Below, one piece after another: positions 52,772 through 63,061 of a DNA stretch of 64,000 nucleotides. The position numbers and the translations under genes are program-made. The notes below the pieces were generated by a model that had not been told where the DNA came from, did no database searches, and was given only the letters and a program-made list of their open reading frames with translations. Each line of letters starts with the position of its first letter. Positions within the stretch are counted from its first letter, which is position 1. This DNA comes from Hymenolepis diminuta (taxonomy: Eukaryota; Platyhelminthes; Cestoda; Cyclophyllidea; Hymenolepididae), in NCBI GenBank assembly GCA_900708905.1, contig CAADRB010000040.1:799265-863264 (forward strand), written 5' to 3'.

Positions 52772-53461
52772 TCAAATCTCTGATTTTTCGTAAACGGGCC
52801 GAAGTTGATAGATTCCTGGATCGTCTAAGAGCTCAGTAAGGACAGAAGACCGCTTGAGTTCCCTGACAACTGGTTTCCAAGCGAAATCCTTTACAATCCC
52901 ACCGTCTTTTTCCATCTGTTGAATCTCGGGTGAAATGGAAGACCATGGAGGCCAGGGTTTTGGAGAAGTTCTTGGCCCACGATTTCGGCTACCGACTCGT
53001 AAGGAAGCTCGTCTTTGTGCAGACTCTATTCCACGTCTTCGAGCCTCCTGGAGTACTCTCGCACTCGCTAACGTCCAGTTGTCTTCATATCGAAGCCGCC
53101 ACTCAACACCTTTTGACGCAGCAGAAGTTATTCTCAATTCAGTACCAGCAGAGTTGTCCAGACTCATTCTAATTCCAGTTACAGGGGATGAACTACCACC
53201 TAAACGGATGGGGATTTGAGAGAGGAGAGAAGAGCGCTGAATTTGGAGGGTTTGAAGATCACTTGTCAGGGTTGGAGCGACCTTGACAAAGAGTTGGACG
53301 AAGGAAGTTACGGCTGCTAAACCGCCATGAGTGGGAGTTGGAAGATACCACGAATCCATCAACTTTGCACCGGAGAATAAAACTTCAGCTATTTTGATAA
53401 GAGTGGAATTTTCACCAGGAAGAATTGCGACTGTTCCGTCAGAAGATAGGGAGAAGCTTAC
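52772..53461 (-). CDS. Ten-m: Teneurin, last exon: C-terminal Tox-GHH-like domain
   Basis: Begins after TTTTCTTTTAG and runs 229 codons to a stop at 52772. It starts VSFSLSSDGTVAIL, which continues VFGPD of the previous exon exactly where other teneurins have VFGKGIKFAIKDGIV. Further on, NWTLASARVLQEARRRG corresponds to the family's helix before the end (HVLEIARQRAVAQAW). The last 45 residues (DDPGIYQLRPVYEKSEI at the end) match in position the teneurin C-terminus that includes the TCAP region. In the family this domain sits extracellularly on top of the YD shell and derives from a bacterial polymorphic-toxin nuclease fold. In animals it acts in receptor-ligand contacts, including with latrophilins. 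An Arg/Pro/Ser-rich insert (RVGSRNRGPRTSPKPWPPW) appears to be a lineage feature. Confidence 0.88.
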   Translation of the reverse strand, partial: VSFSLSSDGTVAILPGENSTLIKIAEVLFSGAKLMDSWYLPTPTHGGLAAVTSFVQLFVKVAPTLTSDLQTLQIQRSSLLSQIPIRLGGSSSPVTGIRMSLDNSAGTELRITSAASKGVEWRLRYEDNWTLASARVLQEARRRGIESAQRRASLRVGSRNRGPRTSPKPWPPWSSISPEIQQMEKDGGIVKDFAWKPVVRELKRSSVLTELLDDPGIYQLRPVYEKSEI

Positions 53462-53530
53462 CTAAAAGAAAACTAATTATGATACAATCATACTACTTAA
53501 TAAGTTAGCAATAGCGTTGACTGAGCCTAC
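53462..53530 (-). other. 69-nt teneurin intron
   Basis: GTAGGC donor and TTTTCTTTTAG acceptor. Splicing at these sites restores the family alignment (VFGPD then VSFSLSS). The length is a multiple of three and the intron carries an in-frame TAA, so retention would truncate the protein before its last domain. Confidence 0.7.
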
Positions 53531-54166
53531 ATCGGGACCAAAAACAGGTGGAGATGTTTTGATTCTGGCCAATGGACAGGGATCATCAAGCCAAGCGGGA
53601 AGAGCATTGTTCGCTCCCAATTTAGAAGCATCCACAATACCGAGTCTTTCCAGCTCCTCATTCATGTGTTCAGCCTGTTTAAGTTTCCTCGACGTCATGA
53701 CAACACCTTGGCTGCACTTTCTTGGGAGATTTTTATATTCCTCTTTATAAGGAGCTGGAATGGCACCAGTTCCCGGCTGAAGTTTTGGAAACAGTCGATC
53801 GATTCCTTGATCAAGTCTACGCAACCACCATGCAGGATCACTAAGAGCGTTTTGAAGTCTACTGAGTTGATCCAAGTCACTTCGCTCAGTGAACCAGGTA
53901 TGAAGATCCAGACCTTGTGGATAATGATAAAGACGTTTGAGACGCGATGTAACAGCCCTTCTCCAATCGGGACTTGTCAAAGTCGCGCCCATTGAATCAT
54001 AGGCCTGCCAGGTTGGTGTGTGGAATAGGAATCCTGTATGCGGATCCGTCAGAGCTCCACGGAATCCCAGAGGCACTATGAAATCTTCCATTAGAGGTGT
54101 GTTCGAAAATCCACGATTGATTAAACGTCTTCCACCAGTTGCACTATACTCTGCCGTCCATATTAT
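53531..54166 (-). CDS. Ten-m: Teneurin exon: end of YD shell and RHS-associated core
   Basis: Starts after TTTTCTTTTAG in phase 0 (IIWTAEYSATGG), equivalent to the IYTAYGD segment of other teneurins. The RHS-associated motif follows as PLGFRGALTDPHTGFLFHTP, where the family has GFHGGLYDPLTKLVHF. The usual RDYDxxxGRWT is replaced by QAYDSMGATLTSPDW, a marked divergence. It continues with LYHYPQGLDLHTW (family PFNLYSFENN) and a charged helical linker (SRKLKQAEHMNEELERLG), and ends PPVFGPD. The exon contributes the plug that seals the YD barrel in known teneurin structures. It is 636 nt, phase 0 at both ends. Confidence 0.88.
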
Positions 54167-55097
54167 CTAAAAGAAAATCACCAAATTAAGTTAATTAAAA
54201 TGTCGATTTATTTATAGAGATACCATAAATTGTACTCTTCAAACGAGCGGATCCATTGCTATAACTGTAAGGCTATAATTTTTGGAAAAAGTGGGAGGAT
54301 TTGAGCCATGGAATTTGAGAATTTTACCTCATTTCTCAGCTAGAAATAATGTGCCATAGCCATTTCAAAAGATTCGAATTGAATCCAATGTTAATGTTGA
54401 AGATAACATTTTGATACATGACATTTCAACCACCCCTGTCTTTTCCAAGATTTAAAGCAATCGGAAATCGGGCACTGAAATTATGAAGAGCAGTGACCTT
54501 ATCAATAGTACAAAAGCATTGCTATCTTATCCGTGAACATTTGCATACATTTGGCAGCTTTGCACTTCACCGTTTTCGCTCGAAATCCTTTGATACACAC
54601 ATTTAGGGATAGAAATGGTAATTGACGACACTGAATAGATATTAAATTTAAAAATGAACAGACTTTTTATATACACACGTGTCGGTAAGTCTATTTCCCT
54701 AATTAGGAAGATGATCGCTCTTGCTACAACTTCTGAAAGAATAGACGGATAATGAAATACCATTCTAACTAGACATTGAATATAAAATAATACCATATGG
54801 AAGAATTAATGTTAAGTATAGATGATTTCGAAAGGATGTAAAGGTCATTTTACCGATGAAATTTTTAATGAACTATACTGAATGTCAACCTGTCTCGATT
54901 TGCTATTGAAGCAGTCGGTAGTGAAAAAAAATTAATCATTTAAAGGACTGAAAATCGCAACTAAATCTAAGTCTAATAAACTCACGGTCTCCTACCATTA
55001 ATTTTGCTCAACAGCAAAAATAGAAATTACTAAATGGTTAGAACTACACAAAAGCTTCTAACACGATTTTTGAATCAGAAAACATAAATCAATTTAC
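54167..55097 (-). other. Teneurin intron, 931 nt
   Basis: Lies between GTAAAT donor (minus strand, reading down from 55097) and TTTTCTTTTAG acceptor. Nothing else recognised inside. Confidence 0.7.
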
Positions 55098-55967
55098 TTT
55101 GTCATCCGAATAGAGAGCGATTGGAGATCCCTCAGTATCCGTAATAATGATATACACCTTTCGTTCAGGGTTTGAGTCCGCTGCTGCAGAAAGATCAACC
55201 TCTTCAATAGTGAACAAGTGCCCAGTCTGTTGTTCATAGGTCAGGAAGTAGGCCTTTCCTTTACCGTGATGGAAGAATGACGTTAATCTATTTCGATGTT
55301 GAGGATGGGCGTAGAAGAATTGAATGCTATCATCTATTTCGAGAGTATTCCTCAAGACAACCAAGCGGTCTTCAGCATCATAGAGATATTGGATGGCATA
55401 GTCCTTGACTTGGCCCATTTCTTGAGGATAGCATGCATTCTCAAGACCATTACAGAAGGGTTCTTCCAGTTTAGTTTTCTGTTGACCTTCAGATGTCGTT
55501 GAAGGGATAACACGTCGCTCAGCCCATCGTAGAAGACCCTTAGCGTCATATTCAAACAAATCTTCAATACTTCCAGAGTCTCGAAGTTTTCGCTCGATTA
55601 AACAACCGTCTTCATCAAAGGTGTACTTCCAACTTCCAAATCCAGAAAGAAGGCCTCGCTCATAGAGGAATTTAGTGGTGATATGTTTGCTTTCACTACT
55701 GCCGGCCTTAGCAAACTGAGAATCTGAGATATAGTGCCTGAGATCGGATATTCTCGATTCCTCATTGTAGGAAACTTGGACGTGTCTTCGTCTACTTGAA
55801 CCCACGGTCTCGTACTCAATACCTTCAATGCGACCGCCTGGACCTCGTCGATAATGAGTCCGCAATGGCACATCTTCAATTGTCTCTAAATTCATGTCCG
55901 AGGGAAGAAGACTGTCGACGGAGTACACAAATGTTACATTTATTATAGCCTCCTGGCGTTTAGAATC
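55098..55967 (-). CDS. Ten-m: Teneurin exon: YD-repeat shell
   Basis: A 290-codon, phase-0/0 exon beginning DSKRQEAIINVTF after an ATTGCAG acceptor and ending YSDDK before GTAAAT. It carries a run of YD-type repeats: VSYNEESRISDLRHY, WKYTFDEDGCLIERKL, FEYDAKGLLRWAERR, YLYDAEDRLVVLRN, and the FFYAHPQHRNRLTSFFHHGK strand typical of the last teneurin YD repeats, then VYIIITDTEGSPIALYS (family: YYVATDHLGTPLAVFS). In teneurins these repeats build a large extracellular beta-barrel. The Cys in ENACYPQEMG could form a disulfide. It is the longest and most secure exon in the window. Confidence 0.93.
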
Positions 55968-57754
55968 CTGCAATAGAAGACAACAAGTTTCAAGTTATTT
56001 AAATTAGCTCAAAAGTGCACTCGAACAATGCAACAACAAATGCTCTTAATGGGATAAACGCCCTGTCTTTTACCCTCGTCATTTATCCAGGACAGTCTGT
56101 GTGTCATGCAAGTCTGCAAAACTTAACGATAAACAAATACTCTCCCACAGTCAGCCCCAGAATTTTCAAATTTTAGACGTATTTAACATCTTATTCTTGG
56201 GGTGATTTCCCCATTGTATGTTTTCCGATTCTGTTTTGGCTAAATTTGGCCTGATAATTCGACCCGATTCTCACTTCACATTGATCAATTATCGATTGCT
56301 TACGAGCGCAAGTATGCAAACTCAATCATTGATTATCGATTAGTTTACATTGTACCATCCATGTTAAACTACCTTTTAGGACCCCTTCCTATAAATATCT
56401 ATTTCGCTAGCTCAAATAAAAGATCTAATCATAAAGCTTCCTTCTTTATCTGATCTGAGCTTTTTAGCAGAGAACAATCTTCAGGTTGAATGAACTCAGC
56501 TCTCTTTTCCAGGATGTAGAGAGAAGTTTTGAATCTGTATTCTTATCTTCTTAACTATGACCTTATAGTTAATTTGAGAATCAATCAGTTCAAAATAGGC
56601 TATCTTGATCTCTCGGTTGAGTGCTGTAAACACTTTTATGCATTTAGCTCTATTAAATTAGATCTAATAAGATACGATAAATGGGATGTTGGAATGTGCC
56701 AAATCGACTACAGCTCAAACTTGAGTTACAAATGATAAAATATCCGAGACCAAAGTCACTATCAAAAGACAATTTGATACATCTAGCTTTAGGATAGCCA
56801 TAGGCTTAGATATACAACTCTTCAGCTTTGCAACTGCACCAAACAAAACAATTTTTTGGTAAACGTTACAATAAAATATTACAGCCGCCTCAATTGACCA
56901 AATTCTCAGGAAACAGAAATATTTAAATTTAACTTGCATTAACAAATATCATAATGCAGTTCATTTGGATTGAAATAGTCCACAGTTCAATAGATGTCCT
57001 AGCTACTATCGACTGAATCCTCTCGTCTTTAAGATGAGAGGCAAAACAAAATTTTACGTGCAAAGATGTAAACTCTCTTCTGCTTTCAAACGAATGTGAT
57101 AATCACGGAAAACCAAGATTAAAAATGTCCAGCAACCTTCAAAACGAAGCTTCAATGGACTAAAAAAATTAAAAATCCTAATGTCTCAAGGTGACAATAA
57201 AGGACAGTCAAAACTTAAACTCTATTCAAATATTATCACTTAGTGACCAAAGTTTTCAAATTTCACTATTCCGCTAGCTCTAATAAACCTGATTTTGAAA
57301 GCTATCTCTCAGCAAAACACATATCTCATTGGCTGATCATTTTCTTTTGATTAAATGAAATAAATAGCTGCATGAACCAAAAATAGCCTTGCATATCTAC
57401 GGTTGAATGCTGACTGCTATTGATAGCTCGTTGATCGCTGAAGCCAAATTTTAAGACACAGTCAATCAACTCCATTTAAAATTGTTCAAGATGTCTGATA
57501 ATATTCTTGAAACTGGAATATTTTTTAAAAAGACACTCTTAAATACTCCCTCTAGATGTGGTGAAATTCTATCCAACAATCTAAAACATAATCCCATGAA
57601 TTTAAAAACTGTTTATGCGCAAAAAAAGTCCTGGAGCAAATTTAAAAGTAAATGAATCCCAGCTTGTCCAAACAAAATGCAGATGGACAGGAGAACAAGA
57701 ATTCCAAATTTGTAGTATAGCTTGTACATATGACAAACAAACAATCAAACGTAC
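55968..57754 (-). other. Teneurin intron, 1,787 nt
   Basis: Donor GTACG follows the exon at 57755 and acceptor ATTGCAG precedes 55967. AT-rich; no further exon recognised inside. Confidence 0.7.
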
Positions 57755-57979
57755 CTGTAATGCAAATGTTAACAAACGACCAGAATTATCGAATCGTCGG
57801 TTCAACTGAACACCAGTTTGACTCAAAACCAGAGAACTTGAAAGACCGTCTTGGAAGTGATTAGCTCCTAGAGGACTGATGGAATAACCCGACCAACTGT
57901 TGAAGGCTATATGAGCTCGATGACACCATAGTGGAGACGCTGTAGATGGCTCGTAGAGACAAGATCGAATTCCAGAAAC
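57755..57979 (-). CDS. Ten-m: Teneurin exon: YD shell segment
   Basis: A 75-codon, phase-0/0 exon between acceptor TTTTTGTTTTAG and donor GTACGT. It starts VSGIRSCLYEPSTASPLWCH, continues FNSWSGYSISPLGANHFQDG and ends RRFDNSGRLLTFALQ, a clear YD repeat half. Only the last third stands out as a start-codon frame, so the exon is easily missed. It is separated from the upstream exon by a 74-nt intron, and the two read on smoothly in frame. Confidence 0.85.
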
Positions 57980-58053
57980 CTAAAACAAAAATAGCATTAA
58001 TAATTATCTATTTAGTTTAAAAGCGGAGTACAAGTTATATGTAAATAGCTTAC
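57980..58053 (-). other. 74-nt teneurin intron
   Basis: GTAAGC donor and TTTTTGTTTTAG acceptor. Read-through meets an in-frame stop after 13 codons, which supports real splicing. Confidence 0.8.
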
Positions 58054-58611
58054 AAGGAAACTGAGATCATACTCATATTCATAAGTATAAGTTAGAAGTC
58101 CAGATCGTTTCGGTTTAGGTCTCTTTGTTCCGGCAAGAGTTAAATCGCCTCTAACATGAGTCACCAACGTTCCAGCACCAAACTGACGCTTCTCTTCTAT
58201 GTTAAACTCATTGACTGAGTCGTGAAGTTCAACAGAGGTAGAATCGAGCAAGTCTTCCTTGTCCCAGTTAATCTGAATATTGTCGTAGACTACTAGACGC
58301 TTCGCCCAGAGACGGTTAACTCTTCGACCAGATGGCCAAGTGAAGCGAGCTAGAGGATAACCCTGGAAAAATCCAGAAGGCGGAACTCTAGTTTCCCAAT
58401 CGAAGGTGAAAACAGCGGCATTCTGAGATCCAGCCTCTAGAGCCCATGGAACTAGGGTCAAGCGTTCAACTCCGAGACTGGTGAAAAGAGAGAAGGTTCG
58501 ATAGGTTCCAAGAGGCGTAATAAGATGAGAAAAGCCACTTTCACCCGTTTGAGGATCGTGTTTGTATACAAAATGGTAGGTCCCAATACCACTGACCGAA
58601 ACATCGGTGGG
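58054..58611 (-). CDS. Ten-m: Teneurin exon: YD shell segment
   Basis: A 186-codon, phase-0/0 exon from PTDVSVSGIGTYHFVYKHD, after acceptor TTGTACTTTTAG, to YTYEYEYDLSFL before GTAAGC. It contains GFSHLITPLGTYRTFSLFTS followed by LGVERLTLVPWALEA, equivalent to the family's TTPxGxxxxFSxxTSLG, and LARFTWPSGRRVNRLWAKR (family: YPSGR type strand). Together these define the mid-to-late YD shell. No internal start is used; the frame is continuous through the whole exon. Confidence 0.88.
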
Positions 58612-60528
58612 CTAAAAGTACAAAATATGAATAAGTAAAAGTAGATTTAATTAGATAATACACATTTTGCCTCATAGGAATGAAGCGCATAAGATTGTGT
58701 ATGAGTATTTGATGAGCAGTATTAGCCAGTACGATTGGCCATTCTGATCACTTGATATACATTAACGAGTATCGAGCTCGTGATCTCTGACTTATTAGAC
58801 GTGGATAGTGGACGCCATGCTATCAGCTATGAGGTAACTTATTTTCATTTAATGTTACATTTGCGCAGTCAAACTAGAGGTTGGCTGAAAATTTATCCTA
58901 AGAACCTGCATAATCTAGAACTGAAACTAGATTATATCAGTCCCATTCAAATAAAAATTTATGGAAAAGACTAAATTAAGATCTTTTTACTTTTAATGCT
59001 CATCCCTTCATAAAATATTATGTTAGATTCTTTAGATAAGCCTTAAATAATTCTTCTCCCATTAAAACTAATATATAAATTCAAACAATAATCCACCCGT
59101 TTAATTTAAATTTTATTATCCTACCAAGGAGTGATTCACCGTTATTCATTATCCTCCCTAGTAAATTCCAGGGAAAAACATACTTTTTTACAAAGTAATC
59201 TTTGGAAATAAATTTGGAACTATTTTTTAACTAAGATTATTCAAGGGATTAAATAGGTGGGCGAATCAAAAATTAAAAGGAGGACAAAACACAATGGGCA
59301 AATAAATAAATAAACTAGAAACCTTTAGAAATTGGGAAATTACTATTATATTTCCTATATGAGAACAAAACACGTCATTATTATTATTTTCATAGCAGAG
59401 CAAAAGGTTCAACTTGCGATGAAAGGTAAGCTTCTAAAGATGAAGACCGATGAGACGGCTCGAAAAGAGGACTGCGATGGAGAAAGAGATCAAGAGGCCA
59501 CAAGAAATATATTTAAATTGGACTATGGATGCATCGGGTTGTCTTTTTTTTCACTTTCGAGTTTAAATTTGTTTTAGTGAACTTAAGGATCATTATCATG
59601 ATATTCTTTGTCAGCCGTGTTCAAAGCTGATTAACCGGTATTTAAAACGATTAAATCACCATCACATTGACCTTGTTATATACACACGAATATGCATCAA
59701 TTTTACCTGTTCTTCTGTCTTATTCACTCCGTTTGAGTATGACTTATCACACAATCTTTAAGATATGCCACGAATTTCCCGCATTATTCAACATCCGCCT
59801 AGTGAATATTGCTACACTGCTTAGTCAATTTATGAGATTACTGGCTACAGGGCTGACGTCTTTTCTTTGTTCTGTCCCTATAAAAACCTTCTGTCACCAA
59901 CAGTCTCCTTCCTAACTTGTTTTAACAAAAAGAAAAAGAGTTTAGCACGTTTGCCCTGATCTTTCTAATAAGCAACTACTTTAAAAATATTTAAAGTACT
60001 GACAGAACAGTAAGCATATCTGTCAGGAAAGAGATCAAGAAATTAAAACCGTCAGTGACTAGATCAAACAACAATTGTTCGATAAAGGCAATCCAGTCAA
60101 AATGAATTTTATTAACATATCTCGTAAGAGAACTTTCGATTTTAACAATTTTCGTCTACATAATTGTGAGATTTAATCAGAAAGGGCGACTAGTTTGAGT
60201 CAGTTAAGCAGCTACTAAAAGTGGTTGTTTAATTAAAGGATGCTTTGAAGAGATCGGAAATATGATTCCGGTCTAACAAATTGAAAACGAAATTTATGAC
60301 CGTATAAATATAGTTTAAACGCCTCCAGGATAAACAATTATTAAATGAAATGTTATATCCACCGCAAAATATTAAGCTCTGCTACCACATTGAAAAGTAT
60401 ACCACTTAGGAGTTTATTGAAGCCTGGATCGGATATTTTCGATGTTCTGAGATAAATTTCCAAATTCTTTGAACGAAATGGGTTCCTTGGCACTAAATTT
60501 TAAGATTATCACCCTTCTATGCTCTTAC
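58612..60528 (-). other. Teneurin intron, 1,917 nt, with a SINE copy
   Basis: Contains the SINE copy at 58722-58822 in the same orientation as the gene. Small open frames on the plus strand (59332-59577) have no coding support. Confidence 0.6.
58722..58822 (-). repeat. SINE copy inside a teneurin intron
   Basis: The minus strand reads GTCAGAGATCACGAGCTCGA then TACTCG (head), followed by GTGATCAGAATGGCCAATCG and TACTGGCTAATA (tail). Both parts match the copies at 34468 and 575, making this the key copy that ties the family together. Confidence 0.65.
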
Positions 60529-60678
60529 CATATAATGAAGTTGCCTTACTGGCCAACCAGGAGACCAATCAATCCCATATATCCAAGCTGCATATAAACA
60601 GGTATACTTTTTACCAAGAACAGTAATCGTTTGAGCAACAGATTTCCGTTCTTTCTTCCTACCGTAGCCATAGTATAA
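60529..60678 (-). CDS. Ten-m: Teneurin exon: short YD shell segment
   Basis: Fifty codons, from LYYGYGRKKERKSVAQTITV to WSPGWPVRQLHYM, ending at a perfect donor (ATG|GTAAG). The repeated aromatic-plus-charge pattern and the ITVLGKKYT strand look like teneurin YD repeats. The end joins in phase to the exon starting PTDVSVSG. The start is less certain. The stronger acceptor, TATAATCTAG before 60691, would put the exon out of phase with both upstream exons. The in-phase choice is the weaker CAAACTGAG before 60678. There is no ATG at either start, so this exon appears only when splice signals are read. Confidence 0.7.
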
Positions 60679-60747
60679 CTCAGTTTGCAACCTAGATTAT
60701 AAGTGGTAGCCAGGCTTAACATCACAACAGTGACAGCACAGTCTTAC
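60679..60747 (-). other. Very short teneurin intron, about 69 nt
   Basis: Lies between AAT|GTAAGACTG at 60748 and the acceptor chosen at 60678. If the stronger acceptor at 60691 is used instead, it would be about 56 nt. Confidence 0.45.
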
Positions 60748-60855
60748 ATTGACTAAAAATATAGTAAACTCTAATTGGTTTAACCGCCTTATTTCTGGAT
60801 GTTTCAAATCGCACGGACCATCAGCTGCCAGTTCTCTCTTACTATTCATATCCAT
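60748..60855 (-). CDS. Ten-m: Teneurin exon: 36-codon segment
   Basis: The frame starts exactly at an acceptor (GATTAATAG, where the last TAG would otherwise be an in-frame stop) and ends at a canonical donor AAT|GTAAGA. It encodes MDMNSKRELAADGPCDLKHP, then EIRRLNQLEFTIFLVN. It is phase 0 at both ends, as are most neighbouring teneurin exons, and only about 70 bases from the next exon. The QLEFTIFLVN end suits a YD-shell strand. The rest is not diagnostic, so the call depends on splice sites, phase and position. Confidence 0.6.
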
Positions 60856-62916
60856 CTATTAATCTTTAAGAGGTTTTTGAGGAAAAGTATATTCAATTTT
60901 GCGGGAAGCTTAAAGTAATAAGAAAATTCCGACATATGTTCACCGATTCAAGCCGAGAATTATGCAAAATCTCCATATTAAATGTATAGAGTACCCCCCC
61001 CTTTTCAAACAATTTTAAGTTCATGAAGCTACGCACCCACAAAGTAGTTTAATATATACTAACAACTTTATATACTCTAGTGAACTCTGTTATGCTCAAA
61101 TACCATAGATATTTTCATCTACTTGATCATAGCTGCAAGAGAAGTAGAATGACCATTCATTCAGTCAAATTAACCGGGCAACGATCCTGAATATTACGAA
61201 CACGAACTCATCCATAAATTTAAATCATGAAGATTGAACTTTGAAACACTTGGATATTACAAAGCAAATTATTTTCTGTGTGGAAGGTGGACAACTCATT
61301 GTTTTCAGAAATCAATTTTACGCAACCTTTTGTCCCCCATTTCATCCTTCACTAGATTATTTGACTATTTTGTATGCTATACCATTAGTAAAAGATTTTT
61401 CTCCATTCCCGTGTGTAATACTAATATGAACAAATATTCTTTTTATTATATAAGTAGAGAAATTAAAGATAAAAATACTTAAGTGAGCAATAACCAAATA
61501 ACGAAGAAGCTGCCCCTGGATGCTGCACTGGTTATAACTCATTTCTTCATGAAGAAACGCAATTTAAATTAATTAAATCCATTAGTATAGAAAATAGTCT
61601 GGGTGGACAAACGAAATAAGAAAAAAAGAAGATAGAGAACCATACGCCCATAAAGAGATAATATCATTCTCCTGATATTCGTGTTACTTCTAGGTTTATT
61701 CACAGTGGAAGAAAAATTAGTCTTTCTAATGGTGGTGGTCTGGCTATCAATTCACCTGCTTCAGGTTCATTTTCCGATTGGAAAGATAATGGATAGAGCA
61801 ATTTAATCCAGTCAGAAAAACGTAACTCTTAAATAAAGATTTAATACAGCGATTAATAATACGCAATTTAAAACTTGATCAATCAAAACTAAAATGTGAT
61901 TGTAAAAGTGAATATATGATTTATTATTTATGAATAATTTCAGGACAGAATTATCTAAAAATTCCCAGTTAAAATACCGAATATTTTATTGCAATGAAGT
62001 TAGATAAAGAGGGTAAAAAGTCGAACACATTCAGTTTTTTAGTTGCTATCGCTGTATCATTCAACATTATTTCTCGGTGAAGCAATTTACTTCTATTTGC
62101 ACATTTTGATCGTAAAAATGACCAGAGCGAAGTCAGTTTTCAGAAATTATTTACGGAATTACAGTGGTTGATCAACTGAATGCATTCTCAATAAATGCCG
62201 ACGCACTCATGTTCTTGTAGATTTCCCCTTAATTGATACATTTCCGTCATTCCCCATACCCTTAGTCCTGTATCTTTATGACACAGAATAAGTTAAAGTA
62301 ACAGAGTCCTATCTGTTCTGTTATAAAATTTTGTTGTCGTTAAATAATAAAGAAAATTATTTCAATTTCTGAAAATTTGGGCAAATGCTATAACAATTTT
62401 CACCTTGAAACAAGATCATTCAATTAATTGAAAGAAATTAAACAGGCAATGGTTTGCACCCATTTTAATCCTTGGAGGACATCTAATGATGAAAAAATTT
62501 CGTTTTTCTTTAGCTGATGTTCGGTAGAATGCATGGAGTTTGTAATTCTACGTACTTTATACGTATTATGATTTGAAAAACCAACTAAGTCTTGCTTAAC
62601 AGTGCTTAATTGTCACTTTCACTGTCTTAGGGCAATTACTGACGTAGGCATAGACGAAAATATGATTTTCTAAAGGCCGAATTTTGAAAATACACTTTTA
62701 GCTCCAACGAATTCAATTAGCCCAGGAAAAATAGACAATCAAATGGAAAATTTTCTCAGTCCCAGAATCTCTGCTCTTCATCTCAATTTGAATTGTTCCT
62801 ATAAATGTAAACGCTTTAGGGAAATTAAAAAATAGTAAAGTATCTTAGCTAGCCATTGATAAAAACAATAGTGTGTTTAAATGACGTCTTATAAAAGATT
62901 ATGGTTAATGACTTAC
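60856..62916 (-). other. Teneurin intron, about 2.06 kb
   Basis: Begins with the GTAAGT donor after the exon at 62917. No further exon could be supported, though a small missed one is possible. Confidence 0.5.
60994..61001. repeat. C8 homopolymer in a teneurin intron
   Basis: Eight consecutive C on the plus strand. Confidence 0.85.
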
Positions 62917-63061
62917 CAAATACGGTAGATTTGGATTCTGATAATCGAAGACAAGTGTATTCAATGTGCTTCCAATCTCTGCTGTCCTCAGACGTCTCGT
63001 AGAATCGTAGCTCAAACGGTAGTTAGCCACTCCCCAGAAAGCTTCCTTCAACTGTCCCTCT
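62917..63061 (-). CDS. Ten-m: Teneurin exon: most upstream supported exon
   Basis: Forty-eight codons with a canonical GTAAGT donor after ...NPNLPYL and an acceptor TGTCTTATAG. An alternative acceptor, TATAGAG, three bases further would make the exon start in phase 0. It encodes QLKEAFWGVANYRLSYDS, then TRRLRTAEIGSTLNTLVFDY, a classic YD pair (YRLSYD...RL...). It is on the same strand and in phase with the downstream exons. The remaining 5' part of the gene must lie beyond 64000, since teneurins are usually about 2,500-2,800 residues and only about 1,126 are present here. Confidence 0.75.

Noticed and set aside
53517..53995. Plus-strand open frames opposite teneurin exons
   Set aside because: Shadows of the well-supported minus-strand coding exons.
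59332..59577. Plus-strand 81-codon open frame in a teneurin intron
   Set aside because: No start context, splice sites or family similarity; antisense intron sequence.
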